Assembly (NCBI RefSeq): GCF_035998675.1
Contig: NZ_DASYHI010000015.1
Span: forward strand, 186,001-250,000
Length of the DNA stretch: 64,000 nucleotides
Direction of reading: 5' to 3'
Source: Telluribacter sp035998675
GTDB taxonomy: Bacteria > Bacteroidota > Bacteroidia > Cytophagales > Spirosomataceae
The notes under the pieces are model-generated. The model was not told where the DNA came from. It saw nothing but the letters and a program-made list of their open reading frames with translations, and made no database searches. Below, in pieces: positions 62,385 to 64,000 of this stretch (the stretch's first letter is position 1; every line of letters starts with the position of its first letter). The position numbers and the translations under genes were made by a program.

Positions 62385-62459
62385 GCAGCCTCAAGGTCGG
62401 TCAGATCAAAAGCCTGCTGGGCACCGAGCCCGACTATAAGGTGAACAAGCGGCAGTAAC
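62385..62459 (+). pseudogene. Possible 3' remnant of a second gene
   Basis: On the + strand the frame NPGSLKVGQIKSLLGTEPDY runs to a TAA after KVNKRQ. It looks like a natural protein end but was not recognised. It meets the S41-type remnant head-on, which marks a deletion junction between them. Confidence 0.3.
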
Positions 62460-62472
62460 GGGGAGAACTCCG

Positions 62473-62513
62473 CCAAGGGTGCAGGTAAGTAGTACATTTG
62501 CCTGCACCCTTGG
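62473..62513. terminator. Hairpin terminator between remnant and SnoaL-like gene
   Basis: CCAAGGGTGCAGG and CCTGCACCCTTGG form a perfect 13-base stem with a 15-base loop, 30 bases past the stop of the SnoaL-like gene. Confidence 0.75.
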
Positions 62514-62542
62514 TGAGAGTTTCCTGATCCTGCCAGACGTAC

Positions 62543-63049
62543 CTATTTGTTCATTGTTTTGGCAGGATCAATGGCTTTTTTGTCAATGGTCGTATTCTGC
62601 CCGTCAATAACCATCCATTTACCATCCCTTTTTTCCATGATCATGGTCATCACTCCTGTAGAGTAGTCACTCATGTCGGTACCATCCGGCATTTTCCAAC
62701 CATCCAGTTGCCAGCTATGCCGGACCAGGGCCAGGTCGGGCCGCAGCATTTTCACTTCCGAATCCAGAATTTTGTGGGTGGTCTTATTAAACATGAGGTC
62801 CATAAAGATATTCAGAGAGTGCCGGTGCTCTTTCAGATTGCGCCACCACATGCCTACTACATTCACCCACTGTGCTTCTTGCGTAAAGTAGCTGAAGTAC
62901 TTTTCCGTGTTGTGCTCATTCCAGGCTTGTACAGTTCCCTCCAAGACCTGTAATATTGCCTTTTCTTCGGCGGCGGATGGTTTGCCGGACTGAGCGCTGG
63001 CTGAGCCTGCTGCTAATGCTATCAGGAGAAAGCAGATTACCTTTTTCAT
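62543..63049 (-). CDS. Secreted SnoaL-like/DUF4440 protein
   Basis: The 168 residues have a signal peptide (1-19, ending ASAQS). The NTF2-like fold of SgcJ/DUF4440 proteins follows: EEKAILQVLEGTVQAWNEHNTEKYFSYFTQEAQWVNVVG, then VKMLRPDLALVRHSWQLDGW and YSTGVMTMIMEKRDGKWMVIDGQNT. Such proteins act as small isomerases, hydrolases or binding partners; no function can be assigned. It lies downstream of the AraC-type regulator on the same strand, with a 70-base gap, and could share its transcript. Confidence 0.87.
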   Translation of the reverse strand: MKKVICFLLIALAAGSASAQSGKPSAAEEKAILQVLEGTVQAWNEHNTEKYFSYFTQEAQWVNVVGMWWRNLKEHRHSLNIFMDLMFNKTTHKILDSEVKMLRPDLALVRHSWQLDGWKMPDGTDMSDYSTGVMTMIMEKRDGKWMVIDGQNTTIDKKAIDPAKTMNK

Positions 63050-63121
63050 AGTGCTTCATAGATTTTGGTGATGAAGCGAAATTAGAGCCTGCCGCTCCGG
63101 AAAAATAGTAAAATTCCGACA

Positions 63122-63949
63122 TCAGAATGGGTTGCCCGGAAAGATCTTGACGGGGGAGCGTTCCTCCTCTTTCATGAGGCCGGTGGGAGTTACGTTGGCG
63201 AAGAGCTTAAAGTCCCGGATCAGGTGCATCTGGTCGTAGTAGCCACATTGGTACACGATATCCTGCCAGTCGAGCTGGGGCTGCCGGTCCTTCATCCGGT
63301 ACGCCTGCGCGAACCGGACTACCCGCATAAATAGCTTCGGACTCATCCCTACCCTTTCCAGAAATTTCCGCTCAAACTGCCTCGGGCTGAGGCATGCCTG
63401 GTCGGCCAGCCAGTCCAGTGAGTAGTGCCGTGAATGGAGCATAAGCTGAGCCACTTTATCAATCGCATGTACGTCGGTATTCCGTGCGGCCATCTTTTTC
63501 AGCAAAAACTTTTCGATCAGCCTGATCATATCCGGGTAGTTATCCAGGGCCCGAAGCTGCTCGTTAATTTCATTGATTTCCTGCCCCAGCAGGTAGTGGC
63601 TATCCACCGACTGATCCAGTAACTGCCACATGGGCATACCCAGCAGCCGGAACAACCCGCCGGGCTGAAACCCCACCTTGATGGTCAGGTGCTCCTGACT
63701 CATTTTGATATCAACCCGCGCTACCTGCGGACCTACAATAATGCTGGGGGGACTGAACTCCTCTTTTTCGAGGGCGTAATTAAAAACTTCCACGGCGTCA
63801 CGCGCGTAGAAAAACAGACACTGCTCCGGATTGGTCGGGTAGGGTTTTACAACGGGGGGCTGATGCCTGTCCAGATAGACGTGCATCAGCATGTAGTTAC
63901 TGACGATAGGCTGAAGCGCCTGGCAGGGCCGGTAAAACTGAACAAACAT
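63122..63949 (-). CDS. AraC family transcriptional regulator
   Basis: A DNA-binding regulator of 275 residues. The N-terminal part (about 1-150, DUF6597-like) has VKVGFQPGGLFRLLGMPMWQL, as in many Bacteroidota AraC regulators. Two helix-turn-helix motifs form the C-terminal domain (about 165-260): YSLDWLADQACLSPRQFERKFLERVGMSPKLFMRV and WQDIVYQCGYYDQMHLIRDFKLFANVTPTGL. The ligand is unknown. The following SnoaL-like gene is a possible target. Its promoter lies in the last 50 bases of the window. Confidence 0.93.
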   Translation of the reverse strand: MFVQFYRPCQALQPIVSNYMLMHVYLDRHQPPVVKPYPTNPEQCLFFYARDAVEVFNYALEKEEFSPPSIIVGPQVARVDIKMSQEHLTIKVGFQPGGLFRLLGMPMWQLLDQSVDSHYLLGQEINEINEQLRALDNYPDMIRLIEKFLLKKMAARNTDVHAIDKVAQLMLHSRHYSLDWLADQACLSPRQFERKFLERVGMSPKLFMRVVRFAQAYRMKDRQPQLDWQDIVYQCGYYDQMHLIRDFKLFANVTPTGLMKEEERSPVKIFPGNPF

Positions 63950-64000
63950 AACAACAATCCATTTTCTTCCTCCACCTTGTACTAATCCGGCAAACTTTAC

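Noticed and set aside
1..64000. tRNA or rRNA genes
   Set aside because: No cloverleaf with a T-loop GTTCGA-type motif and no rRNA signature was found on reading both strands; a covariance search was not possible.

Overview
The window reads as chromosomal DNA of a Bacteroidota bacterium, most likely a Cytophagales member of the Spirosoma/Dyadobacter/Persicitalea kind. The support is a MurA gene next to a DUF4290 gene, a Wzi-type capsule protein, a LytS/LytTR pair, many secreted or lipoprotein products without strong Shine-Dalgarno sites, promoter -7 elements of the TAnnTTTG type, and RAYT/REP-like repeats. Base composition is near half G+C, with a few clearly AT-richer islands. No rRNA, tRNA or CRISPR array was recognised. 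The genus is inferred from gene content and cannot be fixed without a database.

Layout. 0-8 kb: the 3' end of a possible DUF4868 (KwaB-like) gene, a type I restriction HsdR, a cysteine desulfurase with 13 C directly after its start codon, XdhC, and a subtilisin-like lipoprotein. 7.7-11.6 kb: an accessory patch. It holds a frameshifted REP-associated transposase between inverted REP-like copies, then three AT-rich orphan genes separated by repeats and by duplicated 3' ends of the adjacent M1 peptidase gene. 11.4-24 kb: M1 peptidase, Kelch protein, a lone McrC, methyltransferase, DUF1080 protein, DUF3267 protein, Wzi, MurA, DUF4290 protein, MATE exporter. 24-34 kb: CPBP protease, an FKBP-Prc operon, atpA-atpG without the rest of the ATP synthase, LolA-like protein, a 58-residue protein, YceI, a dihaem cytochrome c. 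34-40 kb: two glycosyltransferases, a glucuronokinase-like GHMP kinase, GalU, M48 protease, DinB protein.

40-46 kb: a second accessory patch. A TPR protein and a PLD-like/J-domain protein form one module, and a LytS/LytTR pair forms the next. Copies of one repeat lie on both sides of each module. 46-64 kb: a molybdenum hydroxylase pair, a DUF819 remnant, an overlapping pair of unknown envelope genes, L,D-transpeptidase, a HipA-like/DUF3037 pair, lytic transglycosylase, a CheY-like regulator, a phosphoesterase, an EF-hand lipoprotein with a Gly-Thr-Asn tail, several gene remnants, a SnoaL-like protein and an AraC regulator.

How genes may work together. Cysteine desulfurase, XdhC and the molybdenum hydroxylase could form one cofactor-sulfuration and enzyme path. 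The GHMP kinase, GalU, glycosyltransferases and Wzi fit surface polysaccharide supply. HsdR, the KwaB-like fragment, McrC, the PLD/TPR module and the HipA-like pair are defence-type genes scattered over the window. The two strongest candidates for something undescribed are the M1-peptidase 3'-end duplication array with its cargo genes (8.5-11.6 kb) and the repeat-bracketed TPR + PLD/J-domain module (40.1-43.6 kb).
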